This document shows, one piece after another, positions 6,692 to 17,200 of a DNA stretch of 40,550 nucleotides. This DNA comes from an uncultured Cellulosilyticum sp. GTDB taxonomy: Bacteria > Bacillota > Clostridia > Lachnospirales > Cellulosilyticaceae. The notes under the pieces are model-generated. The model saw nothing but the letters and a program-made list of their open reading frames with translations. It ran no database searches and was not told where the DNA came from. A program made the translations under genes and the position numbers. The stretch's first letter is position 1, and each line of letters starts with the position of its first letter. The DNA is taken from positions 1-40,550 of the forward strand of contig CAKVCL010000029.1 of assembly GCA_934725855.1 (NCBI GenBank). The letters run 5' to 3'.

Positions 6692-8305
6692 TTACAAATT
6701 TCTTTTTTGAACTAAACACTTTTCATACTCATCTTGGGCGGTTTGATAAGCTTCACTTCCAACTGGATGAGCACTTAATACACTAATCCAATAGGCTAGC
6801 TGATTTTCTATTTTTAGACGCTCTATTTCACGTTCTTTTTTATTAGGCTTTGCCTTAGCCATCTGTTTTTCTTCATATTCGCTAAGTTTGCCTTCAAATC
6901 GAGCAATCTGATGTTCTTTAAACACCAATAAGCGGTCACATAGTTTTTCGAGCATATAGCGGTCATGTGTAATCAGCAGCAAGGTGCCATTATATTGGGC
7001 TAAAACCTCTTCTAAGGTTTCACGCACACTAAGATCCATATGATTCGTCGGTTCATCTAATATTAATAATTGGCAGCGCTCAAGGATCATCTTAAGTAGT
7101 TTCAATTTCATTTGCTGCCCTCTGCTCATGGTTCCAATCACTTGATTAAAAGCTTCTCGGCTAAATCCCATTTGAACGAGCTTTTCTCTTGCGTTTCTTA
7201 TCTCTTCTTTGGTTTCTAACTCTAAATATTGACTTGCAGTGTACAGAGGATTCATATCGGTTACTTCCTGACTCATATACCCCACTTTAATCCCCTCACT
7301 CAAAAAGAGCTGCCCCTCTAAAGTGAGCTCTCCCATTAAGGCTTTCACTAAAGTGGATTTACCACATCCATTGGGTCCAAACAAACCAATTTTTTCTCCA
7401 TACTTAATATAAAAACTGCTTTTTTCAAATAAGCATTTTTTCCCATACGTCTTGCCAATATTTTTAGCTTCTATCACACGTTTATTGGCTTTTGAACTTT
7501 CATGCAGATTAAATTGAATTTTCTGCTCATCTTTAGGCTTTTCCACCCCTTCTTCTATCATAGCAGTCAATCTTTTAATTTTAGAGGCCACTTGCTTATC
7601 TCTTTTCTTAGCTTTGGCACGATTGTGCTCTTTTCCTCCAAACTTATTTCCTGTTTCTATGGCTTTGGCACGGGCATCGTGATGTGCTTTTTGTGCCCAT
7701 CCTTTTAAGGTTTCAATTTCAGCTTCTATCTTTTGTTTTCTCTTTTCTTGACTTTCATAGGCATGTAACTGACTTGCTCGCTGTTTTTGTTTTTCTTCTT
7801 GATAAAAATGATAATTGCCGGGGTAACTTTTTAGTTTGCCATCCTCTATTTCAATAATCCTAGACACGCATTGGTCCAAAAAATAACGGTCATGTGAAAC
7901 CACAACGAGGGTGCTTATTTCTTTCTGAAGCTCCTTAATGAGCCACTTAATACTATCTTGATCAAGGTGATTGGTCGGTTCGTCTAAAAGCAATAACTGA
8001 TGTTTTTGGTATAAAGCTTCTCTTAATCTTTTTTTAGTGCGTTCTCCTCCACTTAATAAGCGTTCTTCTGCTTCATCAGTCACCTGTTGCATATAAGAAG
8101 TCACGCAAGGCTTATACCAGTAAAACTGCCCCTCACTTGGATTTAACCTACCTGCAAGCATTTCAAGTAAAGTACTTTTACCACATCCATTCTGACCCAC
8201 AATGCCGATTTTCTCACCTTCATTGATTTCAAATTCTACTTGACGAAGTAAAGTCAATTCGCCAAAGCACTGACTAATTTTTTCACCTTTTAATAATACA
8301 GACAT
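6692..8305 (-). CDS. ABC-F ATPase, ribosome-protection (ARE)-like
   Basis: Protein of 537 aa with two ABC ATPase domains and no membrane helices, the ABC-F plan. Domain 1 has GQNGCGKS (37-44), signature LLSGGER (83-89) and LLLLDEPTNHLD. Domain 2 has GPNGCGKS (about 310-317), signature MSRGQQMKL and LLILDEPTNHMD. A basic linker of about 110 residues (KKRDKQVASKIKRL) would reach into the ribosome exit site. The first domain has only about 40 residues between Walker A and signature, so it lacks the arm insertion of housekeeping EttA-type proteins and resembles the Lsa/Vga/Msr/VmlR resistance group. The regulated leader upstream supports a ribosome-protection role against 50S antibiotics. Which drugs cannot be read from sequence. 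The second signature (SRGQ) is degenerate, as often seen in family members. Confidence 0.88.
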   Translation of the reverse strand: MSVLLKGEKISQCFGELTLLRQVEFEINEGEKIGIVGQNGCGKSTLLEMLAGRLNPSEGQFYWYKPCVTSYMQQVTDEAEERLLSGGERTKKRLREALYQKHQLLLLDEPTNHLDQDSIKWLIKELQKEISTLVVVSHDRYFLDQCVSRIIEIEDGKLKSYPGNYHFYQEEKQKQRASQLHAYESQEKRKQKIEAEIETLKGWAQKAHHDARAKAIETGNKFGGKEHNRAKAKKRDKQVASKIKRLTAMIEEGVEKPKDEQKIQFNLHESSKANKRVIEAKNIGKTYGKKCLFEKSSFYIKYGEKIGLFGPNGCGKSTLVKALMGELTLEGQLFLSEGIKVGYMSQEVTDMNPLYTASQYLELETKEEIRNAREKLVQMGFSREAFNQVIGTMSRGQQMKLKLLKMILERCQLLILDEPTNHMDLSVRETLEEVLAQYNGTLLLITHDRYMLEKLCDRLLVFKEHQIARFEGKLSEYEEKQMAKAKPNKKEREIERLKIENQLAYWISVLSAHPVGSEAYQTAQDEYEKCLVQKRNL

Positions 8306-8381
8306 TCTTTTTACCTTTAACGCTAAGGTGCCTTATTAAACGTATCCCATAAACTTTTTATAAGTCTCTTTTTTCCACCAA

Positions 8382-8410
8382 AAAAAGAGCACCACTCATG
8401 TGCTCTTTTT
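8382..8410. terminator. Bidirectional terminator-like hairpin in the ABC-F leader
   Basis: AAAAAGAGCAC (8382-8392), a seven-base loop, GTGCTCTTTTT (8400-8410). It is flanked by T runs in both directions. It lies between the attenuator and the ABC-F start codon, so read-through must pass it or it must be refolded. Confidence 0.75.
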
Positions 8411-8430
8411 CGCCTGCAACTATGCTAGAT

Positions 8431-8468
8431 AAAAATGCCCTTTATCGTACAAGCACTTTTATCTAAAC
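8431..8468 (-). promoter_or_regulatory. Middle hairpin of the ABC-F leader
   Basis: On the minus strand AGATAAAAGTGC pairs over about 12 bp (one G-U) with GCATTTTTATCT. It sits between the two terminator hairpins and could be part of an alternative fold that prevents the second one. Confidence 0.45.
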
Positions 8469-8469
8469 G

Positions 8470-8576
8470 AAAAAAGCCCATGGATTTTAGCTTAATCAAA
8501 GCACCACAAAAAAGCGTTCCTCTCTTCTTTTTTGTAGTCTTTCTTTTTCCTTAAGCTAAAATCATTCTCATGGGCT
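8470..8576 (-). terminator. Attenuator: terminator hairpin containing the leader ORF
   Basis: Two blocks pair perfectly: 8551-8563 (TTAAGCTAAAATC) with 8483-8495, and 8569-8576 (CATGGGCT) with 8475-8482, separated by a five-base bulge. On the minus strand the last arm runs straight into TTTTTTCG, making a strong intrinsic terminator. The upstream arm is exactly the leader-peptide ORF, including its start codon. The roughly 55-base loop contains a further A6/T6 hairpin. Ribosome position on the leader ORF would therefore decide whether the terminator forms. Mechanism is inferred. Confidence 0.8.
8551..8571 (-). CDS. Leader peptide MRMILA for the ABC-F gene
   Basis: A six-codon ORF with its stop inside the attenuator arm. 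The ribosome site AAGGAG (8584-8579) is seven bases before the ATG, and the expected transcription start near 8596 puts it at the very 5' end of the transcript. Short leader ORFs with drug-stalled ribosomes control many ARE ABC-F and erm genes. The leader is too short to have a function other than regulation. Confidence 0.7.
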   Translation of the reverse strand: MRMILA

Positions 8577-8602
8577 TTCTCCTTTTCCGATTAGTTTTCT
8601 AA

Positions 8603-8631
8603 ATTTTATTACCTATTGTGGCATTTGTCAA
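8603..8631 (-). promoter_or_regulatory. Promoter of the ABC-F leader
   Basis: Minus strand: TTGACA (8631-8626), exactly 17 bases, TAAAAT (8608-8603). It lies just after the polC stop codon and gives a leader of about 290 bases. Confidence 0.8.
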
Positions 8632-8644
8632 GGCGTTTTCTAAA

Positions 8645-11600
8645 TTAAAAATTAAATGCACTTAATAAATCGAGCTGATTAGATTCTGTTAAATCCCCTA
8701 AAATGCCAAGTTCAGACATCTTATCGGTAACGGTCTTACTCACTTTTGCTCGATTTCTAAAGTCCTCCTTAGACATAAATGGTCCATCCTTTACAGCCTC
8801 CACAATCGCTTCAGCTGCCTTTTCACCCAGTCCATCAATGGCACTTAAAGCGGGCATAATTTTATTGTCTATAATTTGGAAGCGTTTATCATGGACTTTA
8901 TCCAGCTCAATCGGCCTAAATTCCAAACCCCTTGCGTACATTTCTTGGACAATACGCATATCTTTTAACACATCTTGCTCTTTGGCGGATTGATTTTCTT
9001 TTCCCTTCATCATCAGTTCTTTCATATGATACTCTAATCGCTCTTTTCCCTGACACATGAGCTCATAAGAAAAGGCAGATGCACGTATGCTAAAGTAAGC
9101 CGTATAATACGCGAGTGGATAATGAATTTTATACCAAGCAATACGCCATGCCATCATCACATAAGCCGCGGCATGGGCTTTAGGAAACATATATTTAATT
9201 TTCTTACAAGACCAAATATACCATTCAGGAACGCCATACTCTAACATCGTTTCTTCCCATTCTGGCTTTAAACCCTTTCCTTTACGTACACTCTCCATAA
9301 TCGTAAAGGATAACCCTTTATCCATTCCTTGATTAATTAAATAGGTCATAATATCATCACGTGTACAAATAACAGATGAAATCGTTCCACGCCCTTCTTC
9401 AATTAAGGTTTGCGCATTGCCCAGCCATACATCAGTTCCATGAGAAAGACCAGAAATACGCACTAAATCTGAAAAGCTTTGTGGCTTGGCATCTAGTACC
9501 ATTTGAATAACGAAATCTGTTCCAAACTCTGGTACCCCAAGGCACCCTAACTTAATGCCACCAATATCTTCTGGCTCGATGTTTAAAGCTTTTGTACTAT
9601 GGAATAAACTCATCACATCTTTATCATCTAGTTTAATCGTTTTGGCATCAATACCTGTGATATCTTCAAGCCTTCGGATAATGGTCGGATCATCGTGTCC
9701 TAGAATATCGAGTTTTAATAAGTTATGGTCAATGGAGTGATACTCAAAGTGTGTCGTCACAATTGGGGTCGTCATATCGTTTGCAGGATGTTGAATAGCT
9801 GTAAATTCATAAATTTCACGGTCATGTGGCACAACAATAATCCCACCTGGATGTTGACCTGTGGTACGTTTGACGCCTGTACACCCTTCTGCAATACGCT
9901 TCATTTCTGCACGTCTTTTATGAATGCCACGTTCTTCATAATATTTATAAACATAGGCAAACGCTGTCTTTTCTGCCAGTGTGCCAATGGTTCCTGCACG
10001 GAAGGCTTTTCCTTCTCCAAAGATTACCTCTACATATTTATGCGCTTTAGCTTGATAATCTCCTGAGAAGTTTAAGTCGATATCGGGCTCTTTATCGCCT
10101 TTGAATCCTAGAAAGGTTTCAAATGGAATATCGTGCCCTTCTTTATTAAGGGGATGCCCACATTTTGGACAAATCGCATCGGGCATATCACATCCTGATT
10201 TTCCTGCATAAGCCTTAACTTCTGGTGAATCAAAGTCGGTATAATAACATTTTGGACAAATATAATGAGGCGGCAACGGATTCACCTCTGTAATCCCTGA
10301 CATCGTAGCAGCAAAAGATGACCCTACGGACCCTCTCGAACCTACTAAATAGCCATGGTCATTAGAATCCCATACCAGTTTTTGTGCGATGATATACATT
10401 ACGGCAAATCCATTACTAATAATAGAGTTTAATTCTCTTTCCAAACGTTCCACTACAACAGGTGGTAATTCTGGTCCATAAATTTCATGCGCTTTATCAT
10501 AACAAATCTTGGTTAATGTGGCATCGGAATCTGGAATTTCTGGTGGACATTTTGAAGGATGCACAGGTGATATTTTCTCAATCTGGTCATTAATAAGGTT
10601 GGTATTGGTAATCACCACTTCTTTGGCTTTTTCCTCTCCTAAATATTTAAACTCCTCTAACATCTCTTCAGTCGTTCTAAGGAATAGAGGGGCCTGCTCA
10701 TCTGCATCTTTAAAGCCTTTTCCTGCCATAATAATGCTTCTGTAAATGGCATCTTGTGGATCTAAGAAATGGACATCACAAGTTGCCACAACGGGCTTAT
10801 TATAACTTTCCCCTAAGGCCACAATGCGCCTATTGTAATCTTGTAAGTCTTCTTCACTTTCAGCTGCGTACTTATCACTTTCAATCATAAATCGGTTGTT
10901 TCCAATTGGTTGAATTTCAAGGTAATCATAAAACTGTACCAGTCTTGCCATTTCCTCTTCTTCCTTCTCCCGAATGACTGCTTGAAAAACTTCTCCCGCC
11001 TCACAAGCAGAGCCAATAATAAGGCCTTCGCGATACTTTTGAATTAAGCTCTTAGGCATACGCGGTCTTCTATTAAAATAGTCCAAATGGGAAGCTGAAA
11101 CCAAGCGATTTAAATTAACACGCCCTGTTTCATTTTTTACGAGTATAATCCCATGATAGCTTGGAAGTTTCTTAATATACTCGGTAGAAGTATCTGTTAA
11201 TTGATGCAGCTCATCTAAATCATGAATGTTTTTTTCTTCTAACATCTGAATAAACTTCACAAAAATTTCCGCCGTACAAGTGGCATCGTCTACCGCACGA
11301 TGGTGATTTTCTAGGCTAACTTCCAAATGCTTTGCCACGTTATTTAACTTATAATTTCCTAACTGTGGCATTAATACTCTGGCAAGTGCAACCGTATCTA
11401 ATATGGTTGGCGCTATCTCATAGCCTAGCTGACTCGCATTGGCAAAAATAAAACTCATATCAAAATCCGCATTGTGCGCGACCATCACTGCCCCGTCACA
11501 AAAAGCTAGAAATTGAGGCAAGATGACATCCACTGTAGGTGCCTCCATCACCATTTTATCGGTAATCCCTGTAAGCTTCTCAATTTGATAAGGAATCGGC

Positions 11601-13069
11601 ACCTGGGGATTGATAAATTCACTAAAGGTTTCGGTCATCTGACCATCCACGACTTTAACGGCTCCAATTTCAATGATGCGATGATGCTTTGGACTAAATC
11701 CTGTGGTTTCAATATCAAACACCACATAAGTATCGCGTAAGCTTTGATTTTTAGAATCAATCACCATCTCCTTTAAATCATCTACAAAATAACCCTCTAC
11801 CCCATAAATGACTTTAAAGGGTTCATCTTTCGTAATACAATGGTTGGCGATTGGAAAGGCTTGTAAACAGCCATGATCGGTGATAGCAATAGCCGGCATG
11901 CCCCATTCTTTCGCACGATCAATCATTTTATGAATATCCACTACACTATCCATATCACTCATCATCGTATGCAAATGAAGCTCCACACGCTTTTCATCAC
12001 TTAAGTCCATACGCTTTTCGGTAAAATCTGAGGTTAATTTAATGCCTCTTACTGAGGAAATCCCAATTTCATGATCAAACTTATCATACATCGCCATACC
12101 TTTGACTTTGTAAAACTGACCTTTTTTAAGTTTTGCCATGACATCTCCTAATTCTTCATTAGCAACAAAGATTTTAACCGTAATAGTATCTGTAAAATCC
12201 GTGATATCGAACATCACAATCGTCTTTTCCATACGGATTTCACGGGTATCTATGCCTAAAATCTTCCCATGGATTACGACTTCACCCACTTCATCCACAA
12301 GCTCTTCAATAGGAACCAATTCACCTTCACACTCACGTCCAAAGAATACCTCTGGATCAAGTGGTGCTGCTTTACGTCTCATCTTAGGCGCTTCTTTTAC
12401 CTCTTTGATTTCTTTGACCTGAACTTCTTTTTCCACCTTTTCTTGCTTCTCTTCTTGATTTTCAAAAGTGGCATGCTCAATGGCAGGTGCCACCATACTC
12501 ACCACTGCGGAGACTTCCTTTTGTAATTTTTGCTCGTTTTGAATGGCATAAGCTTGAGGGTTTTGGCTATTATAAAACTCAAAGTGCACCAATACTTCAA
12601 GATCAAACCGTTCTTTGTAGGCTTTTTCAATAAAGCCTCTAATAGGCTCTGTTTTCTTTCTTGCTACGAAACTGTTTTCAATGCCTATTATAATTTGTTG
12701 ATTTAAAACACGCCAAGGCTTTCCCTTTAGCAAAGCATAAACCATTTCACTTTCTTCTTCGATCTCCATTAATAAATTCGCCTGATATTGCTCAGTAATA
12801 TACGCTAAAGTATACGCTTCGGTTAACTCGTAGTGCTCTTTTAGTGCAATTTGTAATGGACTATTTTTAAAAAGCTGCTCTTTCATCTGGCGTGTCATCT
12901 TTAAAAGCTCCAATCTTGGCAGAAGCTCTCTACTTTCTAAATACACCCATAACCTTTGACTTTGCTCATGAAGCGCCACTTTAGAAACCCTAACCGTCTC
13001 AAATAAACGTCTTAGCTTATCATCTATTTTTAATTCTGTCATTACCTCAAAAAAGGGTCTTGATTCCAT
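8645..13069 (-). CDS. polC: DNA polymerase III alpha subunit, Gram-positive PolC type
   Basis: Protein of 1474 aa, slightly longer than the Bacillus enzyme. It is the replicative polymerase with its own 3'-5' exonuclease. Order: N-terminal region (1-230) with a charged linker, OB domain (about 265-345), PHP domain with VELHLHTMMSD (about 363), DEDD exonuclease from YVVFDIETTGF (about 450) with AHNADFDMSF and HRAVDDATCTAEIF, then the rest of PHP. A four-Cys zinc module follows (CPKCYYTD about 940; CPKCGH about 970). The palm carries PDIDLNFSGDYQ (about 995), and the fingers and a C-terminal helix-hairpin-helix region (LSAIDGLGEKAAEAI) complete it. The start Met lies 43 bases after the YybS-like gene. 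All catalytic motifs are present. Confidence 0.98.
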   Translation of the reverse strand: MESRPFFEVMTELKIDDKLRRLFETVRVSKVALHEQSQRLWVYLESRELLPRLELLKMTRQMKEQLFKNSPLQIALKEHYELTEAYTLAYITEQYQANLLMEIEEESEMVYALLKGKPWRVLNQQIIIGIENSFVARKKTEPIRGFIEKAYKERFDLEVLVHFEFYNSQNPQAYAIQNEQKLQKEVSAVVSMVAPAIEHATFENQEEKQEKVEKEVQVKEIKEVKEAPKMRRKAAPLDPEVFFGRECEGELVPIEELVDEVGEVVIHGKILGIDTREIRMEKTIVMFDITDFTDTITVKIFVANEELGDVMAKLKKGQFYKVKGMAMYDKFDHEIGISSVRGIKLTSDFTEKRMDLSDEKRVELHLHTMMSDMDSVVDIHKMIDRAKEWGMPAIAITDHGCLQAFPIANHCITKDEPFKVIYGVEGYFVDDLKEMVIDSKNQSLRDTYVVFDIETTGFSPKHHRIIEIGAVKVVDGQMTETFSEFINPQVPIPYQIEKLTGITDKMVMEAPTVDVILPQFLAFCDGAVMVAHNADFDMSFIFANASQLGYEIAPTILDTVALARVLMPQLGNYKLNNVAKHLEVSLENHHRAVDDATCTAEIFVKFIQMLEEKNIHDLDELHQLTDTSTEYIKKLPSYHGIILVKNETGRVNLNRLVSASHLDYFNRRPRMPKSLIQKYREGLIIGSACEAGEVFQAVIREKEEEEMARLVQFYDYLEIQPIGNNRFMIESDKYAAESEEDLQDYNRRIVALGESYNKPVVATCDVHFLDPQDAIYRSIIMAGKGFKDADEQAPLFLRTTEEMLEEFKYLGEEKAKEVVITNTNLINDQIEKISPVHPSKCPPEIPDSDATLTKICYDKAHEIYGPELPPVVVERLERELNSIISNGFAVMYIIAQKLVWDSNDHGYLVGSRGSVGSSFAATMSGITEVNPLPPHYICPKCYYTDFDSPEVKAYAGKSGCDMPDAICPKCGHPLNKEGHDIPFETFLGFKGDKEPDIDLNFSGDYQAKAHKYVEVIFGEGKAFRAGTIGTLAEKTAFAYVYKYYEERGIHKRRAEMKRIAEGCTGVKRTTGQHPGGIIVVPHDREIYEFTAIQHPANDMTTPIVTTHFEYHSIDHNLLKLDILGHDDPTIIRRLEDITGIDAKTIKLDDKDVMSLFHSTKALNIEPEDIGGIKLGCLGVPEFGTDFVIQMVLDAKPQSFSDLVRISGLSHGTDVWLGNAQTLIEEGRGTISSVICTRDDIMTYLINQGMDKGLSFTIMESVRKGKGLKPEWEETMLEYGVPEWYIWSCKKIKYMFPKAHAAAYVMMAWRIAWYKIHYPLAYYTAYFSIRASAFSYELMCQGKERLEYHMKELMMKGKENQSAKEQDVLKDMRIVQEMYARGLEFRPIELDKVHDKRFQIIDNKIMPALSAIDGLGEKAAEAIVEAVKDGPFMSKEDFRNRAKVSKTVTDKMSELGILGDLTESNQLDLLSAFNF

Positions 13070-13112
13070 TTTTACGCCTCACCCACCTTTTTATTTCATT
13101 AAATCTACTATT

Positions 13113-14093
13113 TTAAAATGCCTTTTTCACACCTGTCCATTGTGCCATAGAGCAGGCTAAATAGCTTGTTTGTTTTTCTCTTAAGTGCATGCTTTTTTCA
13201 ACCCAAGCACCTATTACAATCATCAGTATCCCTGTCCATTTAAAAGCATAAATAAGTCCTAATAAAGCACCCCAATGATAAATAAGTGCTAATAAAGGCT
13301 GTTGCCATTTTAATAAAATGCCTTGTCCAATCAGTTTGGCCTCATCAATTAAGATAAAATAAATGGCAATGGCGCAGCTACATGCTACCCATGCTTTTAA
13401 ATAGGGATGGGATACATAAGGCCATAAGTGCCACTGCACCCATACCCCCACTAATAAATACCGTACGACTTTTTTATTTTGATACACATAGGGGAGTGTT
13501 CTTTTATAATACCTGATTATCCAATATTTTTCCTTAGGTGTTTTTTGTAAAATGCCTATAGGGTAGCCAACTAGTATACTCCCTATGTAGCTTATCAAAA
13601 CCGAAGCCACTGGAACAGCTGCAATACTTAAGTAATAGATCACTTGAATCATACTGGCATCTATATTAGGTGCCAGCTCAAAAACTAATGCAGTGACCTC
13701 ATCATCTAGTAAGCTCACCCCGACTAGCCTTGCAGTGAGCCAATCTAAAACCAAAAGAAATAAACATCCGACCAAGCACTCGATTAAAAGGTCCGTTACT
13801 AAAGACCACTTTTGATTTAAAATAGCACCTGTAAGCCATCCAAAAAACAATGCTTGCAGTCCATAAACACCTATCAAAGCATTGCCAAAACAAATCATTA
13901 TGATGCCTACTGTATTGAGTCCTGCAAGAACACCCATTTTTAAGCCACAGCGTAAAACAATAAGCGTCATGGTAATCGGTAACAAAATCTCTACATAAAA
14001 ACTATAGCCTATTCCAGTTGGAATAAGCATTAATCCAAGTATAATCTGAATAGCAGATAAAATGCCACCTTCCGTTATTTTTTTAGTTTCCAC
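13113..14093 (-). CDS. YybS-like (DUF2232-type) integral membrane protein
   Basis: Protein of 326 aa with about eight to ten hydrophobic segments. The N-terminal TEGGILSAIQIILGLMLIPTGIGYSFY and the next segments resemble YybS/DUF2232, a predicted small-molecule or ECF-like membrane protein found next to yybT/gdpP in Bacillus. The C-terminal half (about 205-310) is hydrophobic but less typical, and the tail is Ser/Thr rich. It sits 43 bases before polC and probably shares its transcript; no terminator is seen between them. Function unknown; family assignment rests on overall pattern. Confidence 0.6.
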   Translation of the reverse strand: METKKITEGGILSAIQIILGLMLIPTGIGYSFYVEILLPITMTLIVLRCGLKMGVLAGLNTVGIIMICFGNALIGVYGLQALFFGWLTGAILNQKWSLVTDLLIECLVGCLFLLVLDWLTARLVGVSLLDDEVTALVFELAPNIDASMIQVIYYLSIAAVPVASVLISYIGSILVGYPIGILQKTPKEKYWIIRYYKRTLPYVYQNKKVVRYLLVGVWVQWHLWPYVSHPYLKAWVACSCAIAIYFILIDEAKLIGQGILLKWQQPLLALIYHWGALLGLIYAFKWTGILMIVIGAWVEKSMHLREKQTSYLACSMAQWTGVKKAF

Positions 14094-14197
14094 GCCCTTT
14101 GCTCCTTCTTTTTTCTCTTTCCTATTATAGTTTTTTTTAACCTATAAGAAAAGGGGCATACGCTTATCCTTTTCTACCTCAATGAATCACTCATAAT

Positions 14198-14249
14198 AAT
14201 AGAATGCCTTATAAAAATACTTTTATATATCTTTATAAGGCATTCTATT
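14198..14249 (-). terminator. Terminator after the first PBP gene
   Basis: 18-bp perfect stem: AATAGAATGCCTTATAAA (14198-14215) with TTTATAAGGCATTCTATT (14232-14249), 16-base loop. AT-rich with only a weak T tract, but it sits just after the PBP stop codon. Confidence 0.75.
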
Positions 14250-14271
14250 ATAAAAGGAATTATGATTTATC

Positions 14272-17200
14272 TTATTCTAAAAACTTATTCTTTAAAGTAG
14301 TCTTTTCTTGTTGTTCATTGAGTTGGAAATAAAGGCTATACACATCTTTCACAAAATTATAGGTACAACTTCCTAAACCATCCGTACCATACATTGAGCT
14401 GACGACAGCTACTTCTGGTTGCTCATAAGGTGCAAAGGTCGTAATCCATGTATTTTCAGAAGCCACCACTTTGCCTTGAACCAATACATTTTCTTGAGCT
14501 GTTCCCGTTTTAGCTGCTATCTCTATTGGAAAGTCCTGAAAATATTTTCTAGCGGTTCCATGATTACCTGCCACCACTTTATGCATGCCTTCATGAATGG
14601 CATCAATATTTTCTTCTTTGAAATTTAAAACATTGTAAACCGAAGCTTCATGAGGGATATAACCCTGCTTTTGCTTATGATCATAAATACCATTTAAAAT
14701 GGTTAGGTTATAAACAGTTTTTCCATTAGCCAGTCCCGCCGCATAACGTGCCATCTGAACAGCTGTAAAAGCATGTTCACCTTGTCCTATCGCTGAACTA
14801 ATATTGTCTCTTGTTGACCATTCCATCTCCACATTTTCAAAGAAGTCATCTAGATAAACATTAATGATCCGATCTAGAATCTTATTCGTCATAATTTGTT
14901 TACTATTTAATGTGCCTTTTTCTAACTGAGCAATTCGCTCCTTAAATACCTCACAAACTTCTTTTTTATCACTTTGACCTTGGTATTTTTCTAAAGCTTC
15001 TTGATAACCTTCTAATAAAATTTGATCCATTACACCTTCTGGCATAGTGGCTAACGCCTTTCGAATGGCTTTTTGCGTGCCTTCTTGTGCTTTTTCTTTT
15101 AATAATAGATTAAGGGCACTCTTCAATCGGCGTTTTAAACTTAAGTCATTGTCACCGTTCATAACGCTATTAGTTACCTCACTAGCAGCTGTTGCCACTC
15201 CTTCCTCAAATTGCGTTTCACAGTCTTCTAAAAAGTGACTTAAGATGTTTTTAAGATTATTATTTTCTAATAATACAGCCTCTAGCTCCACATCCATAGG
15301 TTTCTTAATAAATGGCCTGCTTAAATAATCCACTTGTCCTTCTAAAGATGTGTCCTCACTATTTCCTAACGTATAAAATCCAAGGCTTTGATCGCAATAT
15401 TCCTTAAGCTCCTCATAAAGTCTTTCTTTCCCTTGTTCACTTAGTCCACTGATGCGATTGAGCGCTCTCGAAGCTTGTGTATTCACTGCATTGGTTGGGT
15501 TAGAAATATTCGGAGCCGCTTCATCCAATTCCACACCCGATTTTTCACCTAGTCCAAATTTTTCTGCATACTCACTTAATACTTTAATGCCACCATAAGG
15601 TGCTCCAAACTTTTCACCTAACTCATAAACCACTTCGTTAAAGTAATAATTACAAGATACTTCTAGAGCGCCTTCAATATCTTCATCCCCATGCCCATGA
15701 CCAGTGTTGGTAAAAATCCAACATCTTAATGGTCGGCCTCCAGCTTTGGTAAACTGACCCGAATCATAAATTTTTCGATTGACGTCTACAATGCCTTCTT
15801 CAAGTCCAGCTAGCCCTGTAATCATTTTAAACGTAGAACCGGGCGCTTTAACTGTTTTTAAAGCACGATTGTACTCAATACTCCTTTTATCTACCCCGTC
15901 ATTAATCTTTCGGTAAATCTTATTAAAATCCTGAGTAAATTCATTACTATCATAAGAGGGATAACTCACTAATGCTAAAGTCTGACCCGTATTGGTATCT
16001 ACTACAACAGCTGTCCCACTGCATGGCATAATACTCATTTGATCGGGTTTAATTCGTCCTTCCTCTAATGCACGAATTAATAGACTAGTTAAGCTATAGT
16101 CTCCTGCTGCTACCAGATTTTTTTCTTCATCTGTTAGTGGGAAAGTTCCCTGTCTATTAAAGGCTAAAATCAATTCTCTATCTGAAATCGGACTATTTTC
16201 TTCTTCAAGCATATGAGCAAATTGTTGCTTTTTAGTAAGCTGTGTTTTCTCTTCTTCTGGCTTATTTTTCTCAACCTCATTAAGACGTGCGACTTCTTTA
16301 TCATACGCCTTGTTTACTTTTTGACAGATATCCTTTTCTGATTGTGAAGCATTTTCTGATTCCATTAAATTTAAATCGAGCTGATTGCTTTCTGCCATAG
16401 AAACTAAGATTTCTCTTCCAGATAGTGGCAAAGATTTATCTACACCTTGTAATCGTGAGATAATCCCCTCACTTAATCTTTTCTCTAACGCTTCATATAC
16501 CTTGACTTGCAAGTCTGCATCAATGGTTAAATACACATCATTTCCTTTAATGGCTTCCACTGTATCCGTTACCTTTTTAGTTCTTTCCGAAATATCTACC
16601 AGTATAGTTTGACTACCATTAATGCCTCTTAAAGTGGATTCAAATTGCCCTTCTATTCCTACCTGGCCAATTAGGTCATCTGCACTATACCCTTGCTGTT
16701 CTAAACTTTCATATTGGCTTTCTGTAATTTTACGCATATAACCAATAATATTACCTAGTGGCTTACTATACTCCTCCGGATAGTAACGCACGGAATCAAT
16801 CTCAGCCGAAATAGCTGGGTAATCCTCTTTGTTTTCTTCAATAGCAGCCACCACATTCATATTGACATCTTCTGCAATCGTTACTTTTTTATACTTCCAA
16901 TATTTTGATTTACTAATTTGAATACGTACACCTAAGATTTTTCTTTTTTCACTGTCACTAAATTCATCTGACAAGTCATAAACCGCTTCACCAGTCAGAT
17001 AATCCATCAATTCTTCTGCAGAATACTGAGAAATAGCTTCATAATTCTCTTCTGTATAAGGCACATAATCTCGAATAAATTCCTTGACCTCTGATGCATC
17101 GGATGTATAAACAAAAGGTTGTGCTTTAGAAATAGGCACAAAGTCAATATAATCACATCCTTCTGCTTCTAGTAACTCAATAACTTTAAGTAAAGTTTTA

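Noticed and set aside
9725..10066. Plus-strand ORF of 113 codons inside polC
   Set aside because: It lies fully within an intact, highly conserved gene on the other strand; composition is typical of a shadow frame.
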